A model generated the notes under the pieces. The model did no database searches and was not told the origin of the DNA. It saw only the letters and a list, made by a program, of their open reading frames with translations. A stretch of 64,000 nt of DNA from Mucilaginibacter sp. (GTDB lineage Bacteria; Bacteroidota; Bacteroidia; Sphingobacteriales; Sphingobacteriaceae), in NCBI GenBank assembly GCA_028288025.1, contig JAQBOM010000031.1, positions 1 through 64,000 on the forward strand. Reading direction: 5' to 3'. Made by a program: the position numbers and the translations under genes. Shown here piece by piece: positions 44,828 to 54,729 of this stretch. Numbering within the stretch: the stretch's first letter is position 1; each line of letters starts with the position of its first letter.

Positions 44828-45637
44828 ATGCAGGACAGTTTGAATATAGAGAATCCTGAGATTAGGCTCAGGGCGTTCAGAGCAATCGATGAGCCGGAAA
44901 CCTGCGAACTTTTCATTACGGGTCATGCCGATGTTTTAGCGAGTATAGGCGTTACAAAGGTTACTTCATCAAAAAATGAATGGGCAAAAAATCCTGCTGT
45001 TTTTGTAATAATTGTAGAATCGTTAGATGGGAAAACGGTATTTGGGGGCGCAAGAGTGCATGTTTCAGGCGGGTCAGAACCCTTACCTATTGAACAGGCT
45101 ACCGGCGTACTGGATCCTGCGATATTTGACGTAGTTTGGGAATTTTCGCAACAGGGCAGTGGTGAGATATGCGGTTTATGGAATTCGCACGTGCTTGCCG
45201 GATACGGAATAGGCACGCCATTATTAATACGGGCCCTTATTGCCATTTCATCACAAATAGGCCTTCAATCCGTCTTCGCGCTATGCGCTCCGTATACTAT
45301 AAAACCTGTGGTAAATTGCGGTATGGTGCTCATAGACAGTATTGGCAATAAAGGAACTTTTTATTATCCCAAGCTCGACCTGGTTGCAACGGCCATGATT
45401 TTAAAGGATGTTTCGACTTTAAGCGGAGCAGCAGAGGAATATAGATCCGCGATATTTCAAATGAGGGATAATCCGGATAGTTTAAAGATATACGAGTTGA
45501 AAAACAAAAAGATCGACATTGATTTTAAATTACGTATCCCGAACCTTGATAAGTGGGATTTACCCGAGGCCATAGCCGCGATCCGGATGGATGATCTGAA
45601 AAATAAAATTAAAAAAAAAAATCCGAGCTTCTTTTAA
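44828..45637 (+). CDS. GNAT-like acyltransferase partner of the E1/nitroreductase protein
   Basis: 269 residues. GGARVHVSGG, then LAGYGIGTPLLIRALIAISS and VFALCAPYTIKPVVNCGM follow the acyl-CoA-binding pattern of GNAT or autoinducer-synthase folds (GxGxxL loop, helix, strand, late Gly). About 80 further residues after the core have no match I recognise, ending in a Lys-rich tail. No signal peptide or membrane helix. It lies 64 bp before the Rv1355c-type gene in the same direction, so the two are probably co-transcribed. The acyl donor and acceptor are unknown, and the GNAT assignment rests on pattern only. Confidence 0.6.
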   Translation: MQDSLNIENPEIRLRAFRAIDEPETCELFITGHADVLASIGVTKVTSSKNEWAKNPAVFVIIVESLDGKTVFGGARVHVSGGSEPLPIEQATGVLDPAIFDVVWEFSQQGSGEICGLWNSHVLAGYGIGTPLLIRALIAISSQIGLQSVFALCAPYTIKPVVNCGMVLIDSIGNKGTFYYPKLDLVATAMILKDVSTLSGAAEEYRSAIFQMRDNPDSLKIYELKNKKIDIDFKLRIPNLDKWDLPEAIAAIRMDDLKNKIKKKNPSFF

Positions 45638-45701
45638 AATCTACCCAACTTACTCTCTAAGTTAAATAGTTAAGTTTATATTGCTAAACATACAGAGCCG
45701 A

Positions 45702-48011
45702 ATGAAGAATATATCAGTATTTCTTTCAGATTTTAAGCATGCGAAGGATGTTTATAAGCCCCTCCGGCTCCGGATGAGTAATCCTTCAGATAAAAAAACA
45801 TTCGATGCTTTAATAGAAGATGACAACGTCAAGTTTGTTTGTGATGAAATATACGGGCAGCTGCAGGAACTTATCAAAAGTCAAAACCCGTCCATAAAAA
45901 TTAAGCCAGACGAATATCCCGAACTGATCAATAAGCATCTCGCAGGAAAGAATATCCAGGAATATGGCGTTTGGGTTTATTATCCCTGGAACCAGCGATT
46001 GGTACATCTGCTGGATGAGGACGAATTTGTTGAGGTTCGTACCAACCGTAACCGGTACAAAATAACCAGGGAAGAACAAAATAAGCTCAAGCAAAAAAAA
46101 ATTGGCATTGTGGGGCTCTCCGTAGGGCAGTCAATAGCCTTAACAATGGCAATGGAACGAACTTGCGGCGAACTTAGACTGGCAGATTTCGATACAGCTG
46201 AATTAAGTAACTTAAACCGGCTGCGGACCGGAACTCACAACCTGGGATTGAATAAAACAGTTATTGCTGCCCGTGAAATAGCAGAGATTGATCCTTTTTT
46301 AAATACCGTGATATTTAACGAAGGGCTGCATGCCGGCAATATGGATGACTTTTTTATCGGCGGTGGTAAGTTAGACCTGTTTGTCGAGGTTTGTGACGGG
46401 TTGGATGTGAAGATAGAAAGCCGCTTTAAGGCACGCGAACTTCAAATTCCGGTGGTGATGGATACCAACGACCGCGGCATGCTGGACGTTGAACGCTTTG
46501 ACCTTGAGCCGGAAAGGGCCATTTTACACGGGCTTGCAGCCGGGCTTGATCCTCATAACATTAAAGGCCTTTCAAACGAGGATAAAATTCCTTACATTTT
46601 AAGAATGATCGGCGCCGATACCATATCAACAAGGCTGAAAGCGTCTATGCTTGAGGTGGAACAATCCATTAACACATGGCCGCAGCTGGCATCATCGGTA
46701 ACCTTAGGCGGCGCACTTACTACTGATGTTTGCCGCCGTATTTTATTAGATCAATTTCACGAGTCGGGAAGATACTATGTTGATTTGGATGAGCTTGTAA
46801 AAGATGAACAGCAACCGGAAAAAATAGTTTTCCATTCCACTAATCCTTACCTGGCGATTGAACGGGCAGATATGAAAAAAATCATTGGCAAGTATTTCGC
46901 CCATGCGCATGCGCCGGATGATAATTTATCAGCAATTGATTTAGACAAAATTATCGATGCGGCCATAGCCGCCCCCTCTGCCGGCAACAACCAGCCCTGG
47001 AAATGGGTTTTCAGCCGGGGCGTATTGTTTTTATTTCATGACAGGTACAGATCATGGTCATGGGGTGATTATTACCAGATGGGAGCGCACATGGCCCTGG
47101 GCGCCGCATTGGAAAACGTTCATTTGCAATCTGCATCGCTGAGCTTGAAAGACCATATCGAATTGTTCCCCCTTAATGATGTACCTGAATTGATTGCGGC
47201 AATACGTTTTACAAAATCGAACCTGCCTGCCGATACTGCTACAATAGATATTGCTGAACATTTATTTACAAGGCACACCAACAGAAAACTGGGTAAAAGG
47301 CAAAAATTAGAACCCGGATTTTATAGTCAGTTACAGCAGGTGGCCGGCAAATTCAAAAACGTAAATATCTTTTATACCGACGATGAAAAGCAACTTGAGG
47401 AGCTGTCAGAAATAATTGCCGAATGTGATAAAGTGAGGCTATTGAACGAGATGGGCCACGAGGAGTTTTATCATGAGATAAGATGGAACAGAGAGGAAGC
47501 TGAAAAAACCAGGGATGGCGTTGAGTTGGGTTCGGTTGATATCAGCCAGGGTGAGATCGCCGGGTTCAAAGTGGCCGGAGATTGGAACGCCGTAAAATTA
47601 TTGTCTGAGTGGGACAAAGGCGACGCATTTAAAAAGCTTTCGACAAAGGCAGTGAAGAGCGCATCGGCTATTATAGTTTTCAGTATTCCGGAATTTACGC
47701 ATACACAATTGATAAATGCCGGCATGGCCGTTCAGCATGCCTGGATATTTGCAAATCAGCAGGGCATCTCGGTACATCCCATGCTTTCGCCGGCTTTCTT
47801 TTTTAACCGCCTTATACATGGCAAAGAGCAAGAACTACCTCCCCACGTAGCCGAAAAACTGCATTTATTGCGGGCCAGGTTTCTTAAAATATTCCACACC
47901 GATATGGCGGGCGGGCAAAAAGAAGTATTTATGATGAAGGTAGCTATAGCTGACGATATGGGTGTCAAATCATTACGAAAAGACAAAACTGAACTATTTT
48001 TTAAAGATTAA
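45702..48011 (+). CDS. Rv1355c-family fusion: E1-like (ThiF/MoeB) domain plus nitroreductase
   Basis: 769 residues from ATG 45702 (frame open to TTG 45681). About 1-125 is a family-specific leader. The E1-like domain (about 130-350) has IGIVGLSVGQSIALTMA, LADFDTAELSNLNRLR, GLNKTVIAAREI and VEVCDGLDVKIESRF; the Asp/Asn/Arg/Lys of the adenylation site are present, but no CxxC zinc pairs and no clear catalytic Cys. The nitroreductase (about 410-740) has AAIAAPSAGNNQPWKW, RHTNRK and a closing INAGMAVQHAWIFANQQG, as in FMN enzymes. An adenylating and a redox domain on one chain recall azole-forming peptide enzymes, but there is no YcaO here. The substrate is unknown. Confidence 0.85.
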   Translation: MKNISVFLSDFKHAKDVYKPLRLRMSNPSDKKTFDALIEDDNVKFVCDEIYGQLQELIKSQNPSIKIKPDEYPELINKHLAGKNIQEYGVWVYYPWNQRLVHLLDEDEFVEVRTNRNRYKITREEQNKLKQKKIGIVGLSVGQSIALTMAMERTCGELRLADFDTAELSNLNRLRTGTHNLGLNKTVIAAREIAEIDPFLNTVIFNEGLHAGNMDDFFIGGGKLDLFVEVCDGLDVKIESRFKARELQIPVVMDTNDRGMLDVERFDLEPERAILHGLAAGLDPHNIKGLSNEDKIPYILRMIGADTISTRLKASMLEVEQSINTWPQLASSVTLGGALTTDVCRRILLDQFHESGRYYVDLDELVKDEQQPEKIVFHSTNPYLAIERADMKKIIGKYFAHAHAPDDNLSAIDLDKIIDAAIAAPSAGNNQPWKWVFSRGVLFLFHDRYRSWSWGDYYQMGAHMALGAALENVHLQSASLSLKDHIELFPLNDVPELIAAIRFTKSNLPADTATIDIAEHLFTRHTNRKLGKRQKLEPGFYSQLQQVAGKFKNVNIFYTDDEKQLEELSEIIAECDKVRLLNEMGHEEFYHEIRWNREEAEKTRDGVELGSVDISQGEIAGFKVAGDWNAVKLLSEWDKGDAFKKLSTKAVKSASAIIVFSIPEFTHTQLINAGMAVQHAWIFANQQGISVHPMLSPAFFFNRLIHGKEQELPPHVAEKLHLLRARFLKIFHTDMAGGQKEVFMMKVAIADDMGVKSLRKDKTELFFKD

Positions 48012-48117
48012 TTATCAGAATCTTAGCGATTGAATTTTTTAAGAACTAAATTCATGGCGTTTCCCACAATTGTTCAAATGACGTTTAGAGCAATTTTAAT
48101 GTGTTTATAAAACAAAT

Positions 48118-50277
48118 ATGAGCCGGATAAAATTTTGCATTGTTTTTTTTCTGCTGCTATTTGTACAACGCTTTGCTTTTGCCCAGCAGGTAATATATTT
48201 CAATGGAGGCTTTAATGTAATTGGCGACCGGATAGAAATATTAGTTGACAGTGCATCAAATATCTCATTACAGGCCGCTATCAAATCGTCGCATTATAAA
48301 AAGTCCGAAAGTAAATTTCCTAATCTATTGATCACCCCGTTTTCTTATTGGGTAAGGTTTACCATTGATAACCATGTTCCCGGTAAAACGCTTGCACTGC
48401 AGATCACGCAGCCAATGATCGATATTATCGATTTTTACGAATTAAACAATGGCGTAGTTATCAAATCCAATTTGAGCGGACAATGGAAACCTTTAAATAC
48501 ACGGTTAATACAACACCAAACTTTTATATATCCTGTCAACATTGCTGCAGGACGGCCGCATACATTTTATCTTCATGTAAAAAGCGGGAAGCAACTCGTT
48601 TTACCTATCTACCTGGGCACGCTGGAACGGGTATTTGAAAGTGCGCTGGTCAAGGACATTACCTTTGGCATATATGTAGGTATTATATTGGTAATGCTGT
48701 TGTATAACCTATTTATTTATATCACGGTAAAGGATAGGAATTATTTATACTATGTCTCATACCTGGCTGTTGTTTTAATTACCCAAGCCTGTTTAGAGGG
48801 GTACACATATAGGTTTGTATTGCCTAACCACCCTTATTTAGCTGATATTGGTATTTATATAACATCTGCTTTTATCGGGCTGGCCGCTATTGAATTTTCT
48901 AAACATTTCCTTTTAGCACGAAAATATACACCCCTGTTGTATAAAATATCTTATGTGTTTTGGCTGCTGTATGCTGTACAGATCATATTAGCCCTTACAG
49001 GGCGCTATAATGCCAGCTACACACTAACACTCTTCCTGGCCATGAGCGGTGCCGTATATGTATTGTCCATGGCAATAATTATTGTTTTAAAGGGCTTTCG
49101 TTCTGCTAAATTCTTTCTAATCGCCTGGTCTTTTTTTATTTTATGCGTAATTGTATATGTATTGAAAGATTTTAACATTTTATTTCCTTATAATGATGCT
49201 ACAAGTTCAGCCCTATTGATTGGTTCGGCGGTCGAAGCCGTTCTTCTGTCATTTGCGCTTGCTGACAAAATAAATGTTTTCAAAGCAGAGAAGGAGAAAT
49301 CGCAGGAAGAAACACTAAACGCACTAAAAGAGAACGAGCGCATCATCCGCGAGCAAAACGTAGTATTGGAACAAAAGGTAAACGAGCGTACCCACGAACT
49401 AAGTGAATCAAACCAGGAACTTAACAACACGCTCGAAGATTTAAAACAAACACAATCACAGCTGGTTGAGTCCGAAAAAATGGCTTCCCTTGGCCAGCTG
49501 ACGGCCGGGATAGCCCACGAGATCAATAACCCGATAAATTTTGTCACTTCAAATGTAAGTCCTTTAAAAAGGGACATCGAAATGATGTTTAGCGCGCTCG
49601 AAGAGATCGAAAAAGTAGGCATGTCCGACTCGCCCTTAGCCGAGAAACAAAAAAAGATAAAAGAATACAAAGAGGAATTGGATTTTGATTACCTGACCGT
49701 AGAGATCAACCACTTACTAAAGGGGATTAAGGAAGGCGCAAACCGTACCGCCGAAATAGTGAAAGGCTTAAAATTATTTTCACGCCTTGACGAGGATGAT
49801 CTTAAAAAAGCGGATATAAACGAAGGGCTGGAGTCGACGATGGTTATTGCCAACAATTTGCTCAATAACAAAATTAAAGTAATTAAGCAATATGGTGCTT
49901 TATCCTTTGTTGAATGCTACCCGGGCAAATTAAACCAGGTGTTTTTAAACATTATCTCCAATGCAGCCTACGCCGTACAAAAACAATTTGGTGATAATAC
50001 CGGCGGCGAAATAGCCATTACAACAGCCTGCGATGAAGAAAGTATATTTATACATATAAAAGATAACGGTATTGGCATGGATACCGAAATGCAAAAGAAG
50101 ATATTTGAACCGTTTTTTACAACCAAGGAAGTAGGTGAAGGCACCGGTTTAGGCTTGTCCATTTCTTACAATACCATTAAAAAGCATAACGGTAATATAA
50201 TGGTGAGCAGCACTCCTGGCCAGGGAACTGAATTTGTATTACAGATTCCGATAATATTTAATGTAAAAGCAACTTAA
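48118..50277 (+). CDS. 7TMR-DISM sensor histidine kinase
   Basis: 719 residues. A signal peptide (to about 23), an extracytoplasmic 7TMR-DISMED2 carbohydrate-binding-like domain (about 30-165), seven membrane helices (about 180-385), a coiled coil (about 390-455), HisKA with LTAGIAHEINNPINFV (His about 467) and HATPase with NIISNAAYAV, DNGIGMD and GTGLGLSISYN. All kinase boxes are intact. It follows the E1/nitroreductase gene by 106 bp in the same direction and precedes a receiver-kinase hybrid, with which it probably forms a phosphorelay. Confidence 0.92.
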   Translation: MSRIKFCIVFFLLLFVQRFAFAQQVIYFNGGFNVIGDRIEILVDSASNISLQAAIKSSHYKKSESKFPNLLITPFSYWVRFTIDNHVPGKTLALQITQPMIDIIDFYELNNGVVIKSNLSGQWKPLNTRLIQHQTFIYPVNIAAGRPHTFYLHVKSGKQLVLPIYLGTLERVFESALVKDITFGIYVGIILVMLLYNLFIYITVKDRNYLYYVSYLAVVLITQACLEGYTYRFVLPNHPYLADIGIYITSAFIGLAAIEFSKHFLLARKYTPLLYKISYVFWLLYAVQIILALTGRYNASYTLTLFLAMSGAVYVLSMAIIIVLKGFRSAKFFLIAWSFFILCVIVYVLKDFNILFPYNDATSSALLIGSAVEAVLLSFALADKINVFKAEKEKSQEETLNALKENERIIREQNVVLEQKVNERTHELSESNQELNNTLEDLKQTQSQLVESEKMASLGQLTAGIAHEINNPINFVTSNVSPLKRDIEMMFSALEEIEKVGMSDSPLAEKQKKIKEYKEELDFDYLTVEINHLLKGIKEGANRTAEIVKGLKLFSRLDEDDLKKADINEGLESTMVIANNLLNNKIKVIKQYGALSFVECYPGKLNQVFLNIISNAAYAVQKQFGDNTGGEIAITTACDEESIFIHIKDNGIGMDTEMQKKIFEPFFTTKEVGEGTGLGLSISYNTIKKHNGNIMVSSTPGQGTEFVLQIPIIFNVKAT

Positions 50278-50360
50278 ATTGTCTATAACTTGTATAAAGG
50301 TTTGAGCTGTTGACAAATTTTTGAAAGAAATAATCCCCTATAATTCTATAACATTTGCCG

Positions 50361-51446
50361 ATGTCCGAAAAAATAAAAATATTATACGTTGACGATGAGC
50401 CCGATAACCTGGTCGGGTTTAAAGCATCCTTGCGGTTTCATTACCAGGTTATTACCGCAGTAAATGTACCCCAGGCGCTAAGCGTGTTAAGTAACCACCC
50501 TGATATCAGGATTGTTTTTTGTGATCAGCGGATGCCCGATAAAACAGGGGTTGAATTTTTTGAGGAGATCCGGATAAGCTATCCTTTACCTGTACGTATA
50601 CTGATCACAGCTTATACCGATGTTGAATCCATAATTAACGCAATAAACAAAGGCAATATATTTAGGTACGTAAAAAAACCGTGGGTCGAGGCTGAAATAA
50701 TCTCAGCAATTGAAGAGGCTAATAAATTTTACCTGGCCAATTCGATGCTTTCTGTTAAACATACCGAATTACAAAAGGCTTATCACGAGCTAAACAAATT
50801 TGCGTACAGCGTAAGCCACGATATCAGGGGCCCGCTGTCCGGGCTGCAGGGCGCCATTAATTTAGCCAGGGAAATTGACGATGTAGAGGAGATGAAGGAA
50901 ATGATGGAATTGATGGGGAAATCACTAAAAAAACTTGATTCCTACGTCTTGAGCATGCATGATTATTATAGTTTACAGCGGGGAGAGTTAAAAGTAACCG
51001 AGATTAACTTTAAAAAAGTAATAGATGATCTTAAAACCATGTATATGGTCATTTCAAAAACCGATGATATCGAGTTTAATGTAAAGGTTAATCAGCATGA
51101 AACCTTCCGGACTGATGAGCTTCCTTTAAGAATGATCTTTAATAACCTCCTGTCAAACGCGTTTAAGTTCCAGGACAAGAATACCAATAATAAATCTGTT
51201 GACGTGAGCGTCGACGTGCATGACGCCTTAGCCACCATTTATGTAAAAGACACCGGCGTGGGCATTTTAGGCAGCCATATCGGCGAGATATTCAGCCTTT
51301 TTTACCGTGCAAACTCCCAGGAGGTAGGTTCTGGATTTGGCCTGTACAATGTAAAGAGTGCGCTGGTAAAACTAAACGGGCAAATCGAGGTCAACTCTGT
51401 TTTGAACAAGGGCACAACTTTTAAGGTTACTATTCCGTCTATCTGA
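50361..51446 (+). CDS. receiver-histidine kinase hybrid
   Basis: 361 residues from ATG 50361 (TTG 50355 is in frame). A receiver domain (about 5-120) has DDE near the start, phospho-Asp55 in VFCDQRMPDKTG, Thr in LITAY and Lys in VKKPW. HisKA follows with FAYSVSHDIRGPLSGLQG (His153) and a HATPase with FNNLLSNAFKF, DTGVGI and GSGFGLYNV. It is cytoplasmic. The order receiver-first suggests it takes phosphate from another kinase, most simply the 7TMR-DISM kinase 83 bp upstream, and itself controls a later step. Confidence 0.9.
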   Translation: MSEKIKILYVDDEPDNLVGFKASLRFHYQVITAVNVPQALSVLSNHPDIRIVFCDQRMPDKTGVEFFEEIRISYPLPVRILITAYTDVESIINAINKGNIFRYVKKPWVEAEIISAIEEANKFYLANSMLSVKHTELQKAYHELNKFAYSVSHDIRGPLSGLQGAINLAREIDDVEEMKEMMELMGKSLKKLDSYVLSMHDYYSLQRGELKVTEINFKKVIDDLKTMYMVISKTDDIEFNVKVNQHETFRTDELPLRMIFNNLLSNAFKFQDKNTNNKSVDVSVDVHDALATIYVKDTGVGILGSHIGEIFSLFYRANSQEVGSGFGLYNVKSALVKLNGQIEVNSVLNKGTTFKVTIPSI

Positions 51447-51474
51447 TCGGAATGGTCATTTTGTTCAGTAATAA

Positions 51475-51939
51475 TCAGGAGAGCAGTTTTTGTCTTAATA
51501 AGAACTCCAATTGGTCGTTTGATAATTCCAGCTTTTCGTTCAGCGTTTTTAATTCGGCCTTTTCCAGGTACTTTTCATAAGCCCTGTTGATGGTCATATC
51601 CAGTTCTTCCTCATTCCACGGCTTAGCCAGGTAATGAAATATTTTTCCCTTGTTAACCGCGTCAACAACCGCGCTCATATCGGCATAGCCCGTTAAAAGG
51701 ACGCGCATGGGATCGGGAAATCTTTCCAAAACAATCTCTAAAAATTCAACGCCTGTCATTTCAGGCATACGCTGGTCGGTAATAACAAGATGAACATGGT
51801 TATTTTCTAAAATTTTCAATGCCTCATCGCCGCTTAGTGCTGTTAAAACATGATATTTTATACGAAAGGTGGCCTTGAAAGAAAATAGGTTGTTCTCTTC
51901 GTCGTCCACATATAATACAGTTATTTTATCTCCTGGCAT
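51475..51939 (-). CDS. single-domain response regulator (RpfG-like receiver)
   Basis: 154 residues: a receiver domain (5-125) with DDEENN, phospho-Asp55 in VITDQRMPEMTG, LLTGY and AKPW, then a short coiled-coil tail (about 125-150). No output domain. Its receiver closely resembles that of the hybrid protein at 50361, so the two arose by duplication. It converges on that gene with a 28-bp gap. It probably acts by protein binding within the same relay. Confidence 0.88.
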   Translation of the reverse strand: MPGDKITVLYVDDEENNLFSFKATFRIKYHVLTALSGDEALKILENNHVHLVITDQRMPEMTGVEFLEIVLERFPDPMRVLLTGYADMSAVVDAVNKGKIFHYLAKPWNEEELDMTINRAYEKYLEKAELKTLNEKLELSNDQLEFLLRQKLLS

Positions 51940-52118
51940 GTTGAAAATTCATTGTGCTTTTTAGAAGTGTAAAGGTAACAATTCTTTGAGCCACCGTATA
52001 CGGAATTCATGACGCATAGTTTTGTAGTGTAAAATTATTTCCTTTACTAAGTATCGCAATCTTTTTAAAATTTATAAATTAGTTTATATTTACTCTGTTC
52101 AATCCCAATCGTAACGTC

Positions 52119-54686
52119 ATGCGCTTAATTATTCTCACTCTTTTTTTATTGGCATCCGCCACTTGTGTCGCTTTAAACAAGCCGGTGTACAACACCCATG
52201 ATTTAAGCATAACCTGGGAGCCCCTGCAAAATGACTATCAAAACAAACGCCAATCCTTAAACGCCATAACGATAACCAACAATGGCCGCCAAACATTTCC
52301 TGCCACGGGGTGGAAAATGTATTTTAACTCGGCACGTCTGATTGTCCCGGCAACGGTTACTGGCAACGCGAAAATTGATTTTGTAAACGGCGACCTGTTT
52401 AGCTTGACGCCGACAAGTACGTTTACAGAAATAAAACCCGGTGCATCCGTACGCATCGAGCTAATAGACGAAGAACCGGTAGTAAATGTTACTGACGGCC
52501 CCGAAGGTTTTTATGTAGTTTGGGACGATGAACCCGGCAAAGGCTACAATACCGGCGCATTTACAATTAAACCATTTAAACCAAACTACGCAGGTTTGGT
52601 GACACCGGCTACGATTTATGAGCAGAATAAAAATATAAGGGGTATTCGCGAAGATAATTTAACTCAAATATTTCCAACGCCGGTGCTTTATGAAGTTGCC
52701 GGATTTGATGCTTACGCATATTTTCACTTAAATAGAAATATATTAAATGGATTTGCATTCGATAAAAGATTTGAAAAGGATGCTCTTTTACTTAAGGAGT
52801 ATTTGCAAGGCTTATTCGGGCAAAAAACCAAAAGCGTTATTCCACGAACTAACGATTCACAGATTATTCATTTTGAATTTAAGGAAGGTTTAAATCCTGA
52901 AGAATATGAACTTTTTGTTATCCATGATGGCATTACATTAAGGGCATCTACTTCAGCAGGTATGTTTTATGGTATTCAGTCATTAAAAACATTAATTCCT
53001 CCGTCCGCATTAATTCACTTTCAAAACGAAATACTGCTGCCTTCTATTCATGTAAAAGACGAGCCCCGCTTCCCCTACCGTGCATTTATGCTGGATGTTG
53101 CCCGCAATTTTCAGCCGAAAAGCGAAATATTAAAGGTACTGGATATTATGGCACTTTATAAGTTAAACGTGTTCCACATGCACCTGACCGATGATGAGGG
53201 CTGGCGGTTGGATATCCCCTCGCTTCCCGAACTTACAGAAGTTGGTTCAAAACGCGGGCATACGCTTGATGCCAAACATCATTTGCCACCTTCGCACGGC
53301 TCCGGCGGCGAAATCGACAATAAAACAGGTACGGGTTTTTACAGCAAGGCAGATTTTATTGAGATACTAAAATATGCCAATAAACTGCACATTATGGTAG
53401 TGCCCGAAATTGAATCGCCCGGCCACGCGCGTGCCGCTATAAAAGCGATGAACGCCCGGTACGATCTTTTAATGGGGGCGGGCAAAAAAGCCGAAGCGGA
53501 GCGTTTCTTGCTTTATGATCCCAACGACAAGTCGCAATACAATTCAGTTCAATACTGGACAGATAATGTTATTGATGTTTCCCTGCCGTCAACCTACAAT
53601 TTTATTGAAACTGTGATCAATGACATTGTTGCGGTGTATAAAGAAGCTGGTGCGCCGCTAAAAACCATCAATTTCGGCGGCGACGAAGTGCCCGGCCACG
53701 TTTGGGAAAAATCACCTTCGTATCTGGCGCTGAAAGCAAGTCATCCCGAAATACAAAGTACGGCTGATCTCTGGTATTATTTCTATGGCAGGGTAAACCG
53801 GCTTGTAAAAGCTAAGGGACTGTATCTTTCGGGATGGGAAGAAATGGCGCTTCGCAAAACGGCGGTCGATGGCAACCCAACCTATATTCCCAACCCGGAC
53901 TTTATGCCGGAACATTTGCAAACCGAGGTATGGAACAATACCCTTGGCGGCGGCAACGAGGACCTGGCCTACAAACTGGCAAATGCCGGCTACAAAGTGG
54001 TGCTTACCTGCGTAACGAATTTGTATTTTGATATGGCTCACTATAAATCATTTGACGAGCCGGGTTATTATTGGGGCGCTTTTGCTGATATTGATAAACC
54101 TTACTCCTTTATCCCCTTCGACTATTTTAAAAATTCAAAGGTTGATAAAAACGGCTTGCCCATTAACCGGAATATTTTTATCGGCAAGCAACGGCTAACT
54201 GACTACGGTAAAAGCAATATTTTGGGGCTGCAAAGCGCCGTGTGGGGCGAGAACATAAAAAGCACTGAGCGTTTAGAATACATGATGCTGCCGCGCTTAC
54301 TTGGATTTGCCGAGCGCGCCTGGGCTAAAGACCCTGACTGGGCCATCGAAAAGAACACTGCAAAAAGCGATTCGCTTTATCAAAATGCCTGGGTAAATTT
54401 TTTAAACGTATTGGGGAAGAGAGAATTACCGCGTTTAAGCTATTACAATGGCGGCTACAATTACCGTATTCCAAAACCTGGGGTAGCACTGCAGGACGGC
54501 AAGTATGTCGCCAACACGCAATTTCCGGGAATGACTATCCGTTACACCACCAATGGCCAGGAACCCGATGCAAAAAGCAAAATTTATAACGATGGTGTTA
54601 CAAACGAAGGAAACGGTATAAAGTTCCGGGCTTTTGATACGAAAGGCCGTGGCGGCAACGTTTCAGAGCCAGCTACTCCACAATAA
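52119..54686 (+). CDS. beta-N-acetylhexosaminidase (GH20)
   Basis: 855 residues. Signal peptide (LFLLASATCVALNK), N-terminal chitobiase carbohydrate-binding domain (about 25-175), GH20 non-catalytic alpha/beta domain (about 190-325), then the TIM barrel from FPYRAFMLDVARNF. The catalytic pair is Asp522-Glu523 in INFGGDEVPGHVWE; HMHLTDDEGWRL and EIESPGHARA are also typical. A C-terminal chitobiase-like beta domain ends it (about 775-855). It cleaves terminal N-acetylglucosamine from chitin oligomers or glycans in the periplasm. A terminator follows, shared with the convergent TonB receptor gene. Confidence 0.94.
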   Translation: MRLIILTLFLLASATCVALNKPVYNTHDLSITWEPLQNDYQNKRQSLNAITITNNGRQTFPATGWKMYFNSARLIVPATVTGNAKIDFVNGDLFSLTPTSTFTEIKPGASVRIELIDEEPVVNVTDGPEGFYVVWDDEPGKGYNTGAFTIKPFKPNYAGLVTPATIYEQNKNIRGIREDNLTQIFPTPVLYEVAGFDAYAYFHLNRNILNGFAFDKRFEKDALLLKEYLQGLFGQKTKSVIPRTNDSQIIHFEFKEGLNPEEYELFVIHDGITLRASTSAGMFYGIQSLKTLIPPSALIHFQNEILLPSIHVKDEPRFPYRAFMLDVARNFQPKSEILKVLDIMALYKLNVFHMHLTDDEGWRLDIPSLPELTEVGSKRGHTLDAKHHLPPSHGSGGEIDNKTGTGFYSKADFIEILKYANKLHIMVVPEIESPGHARAAIKAMNARYDLLMGAGKKAEAERFLLYDPNDKSQYNSVQYWTDNVIDVSLPSTYNFIETVINDIVAVYKEAGAPLKTINFGGDEVPGHVWEKSPSYLALKASHPEIQSTADLWYYFYGRVNRLVKAKGLYLSGWEEMALRKTAVDGNPTYIPNPDFMPEHLQTEVWNNTLGGGNEDLAYKLANAGYKVVLTCVTNLYFDMAHYKSFDEPGYYWGAFADIDKPYSFIPFDYFKNSKVDKNGLPINRNIFIGKQRLTDYGKSNILGLQSAVWGENIKSTERLEYMMLPRLLGFAERAWAKDPDWAIEKNTAKSDSLYQNAWVNFLNVLGKRELPRLSYYNGGYNYRIPKPGVALQDGKYVANTQFPGMTIRYTTNGQEPDAKSKIYNDGVTNEGNGIKFRAFDTKGRGGNVSEPATPQ

Positions 54687-54720
54687 GCAATAAGGGCGGC
54701 TAAAGGGCGCTCTTATTGCT
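54686..54720. terminator. two-way terminator between GH20 and TonB receptor genes
   Basis: AGCAATAAGGGCG (54686-54698) pairs with CGCTCTTATTGCT (54708-54720), 13 bp with one G-T, around a 9-nt loop. Confidence 0.75.
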
Positions 54721-54729
54721 ATCCCATTA

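Noticed and set aside
49188..49670. 160-codon antisense frame in the 7TMR-DISM kinase
   Set aside because: Antisense of the coiled-coil/HisKA region; Ser/Phe-rich, typical of a shadow of a Glu/Lys-rich helix.
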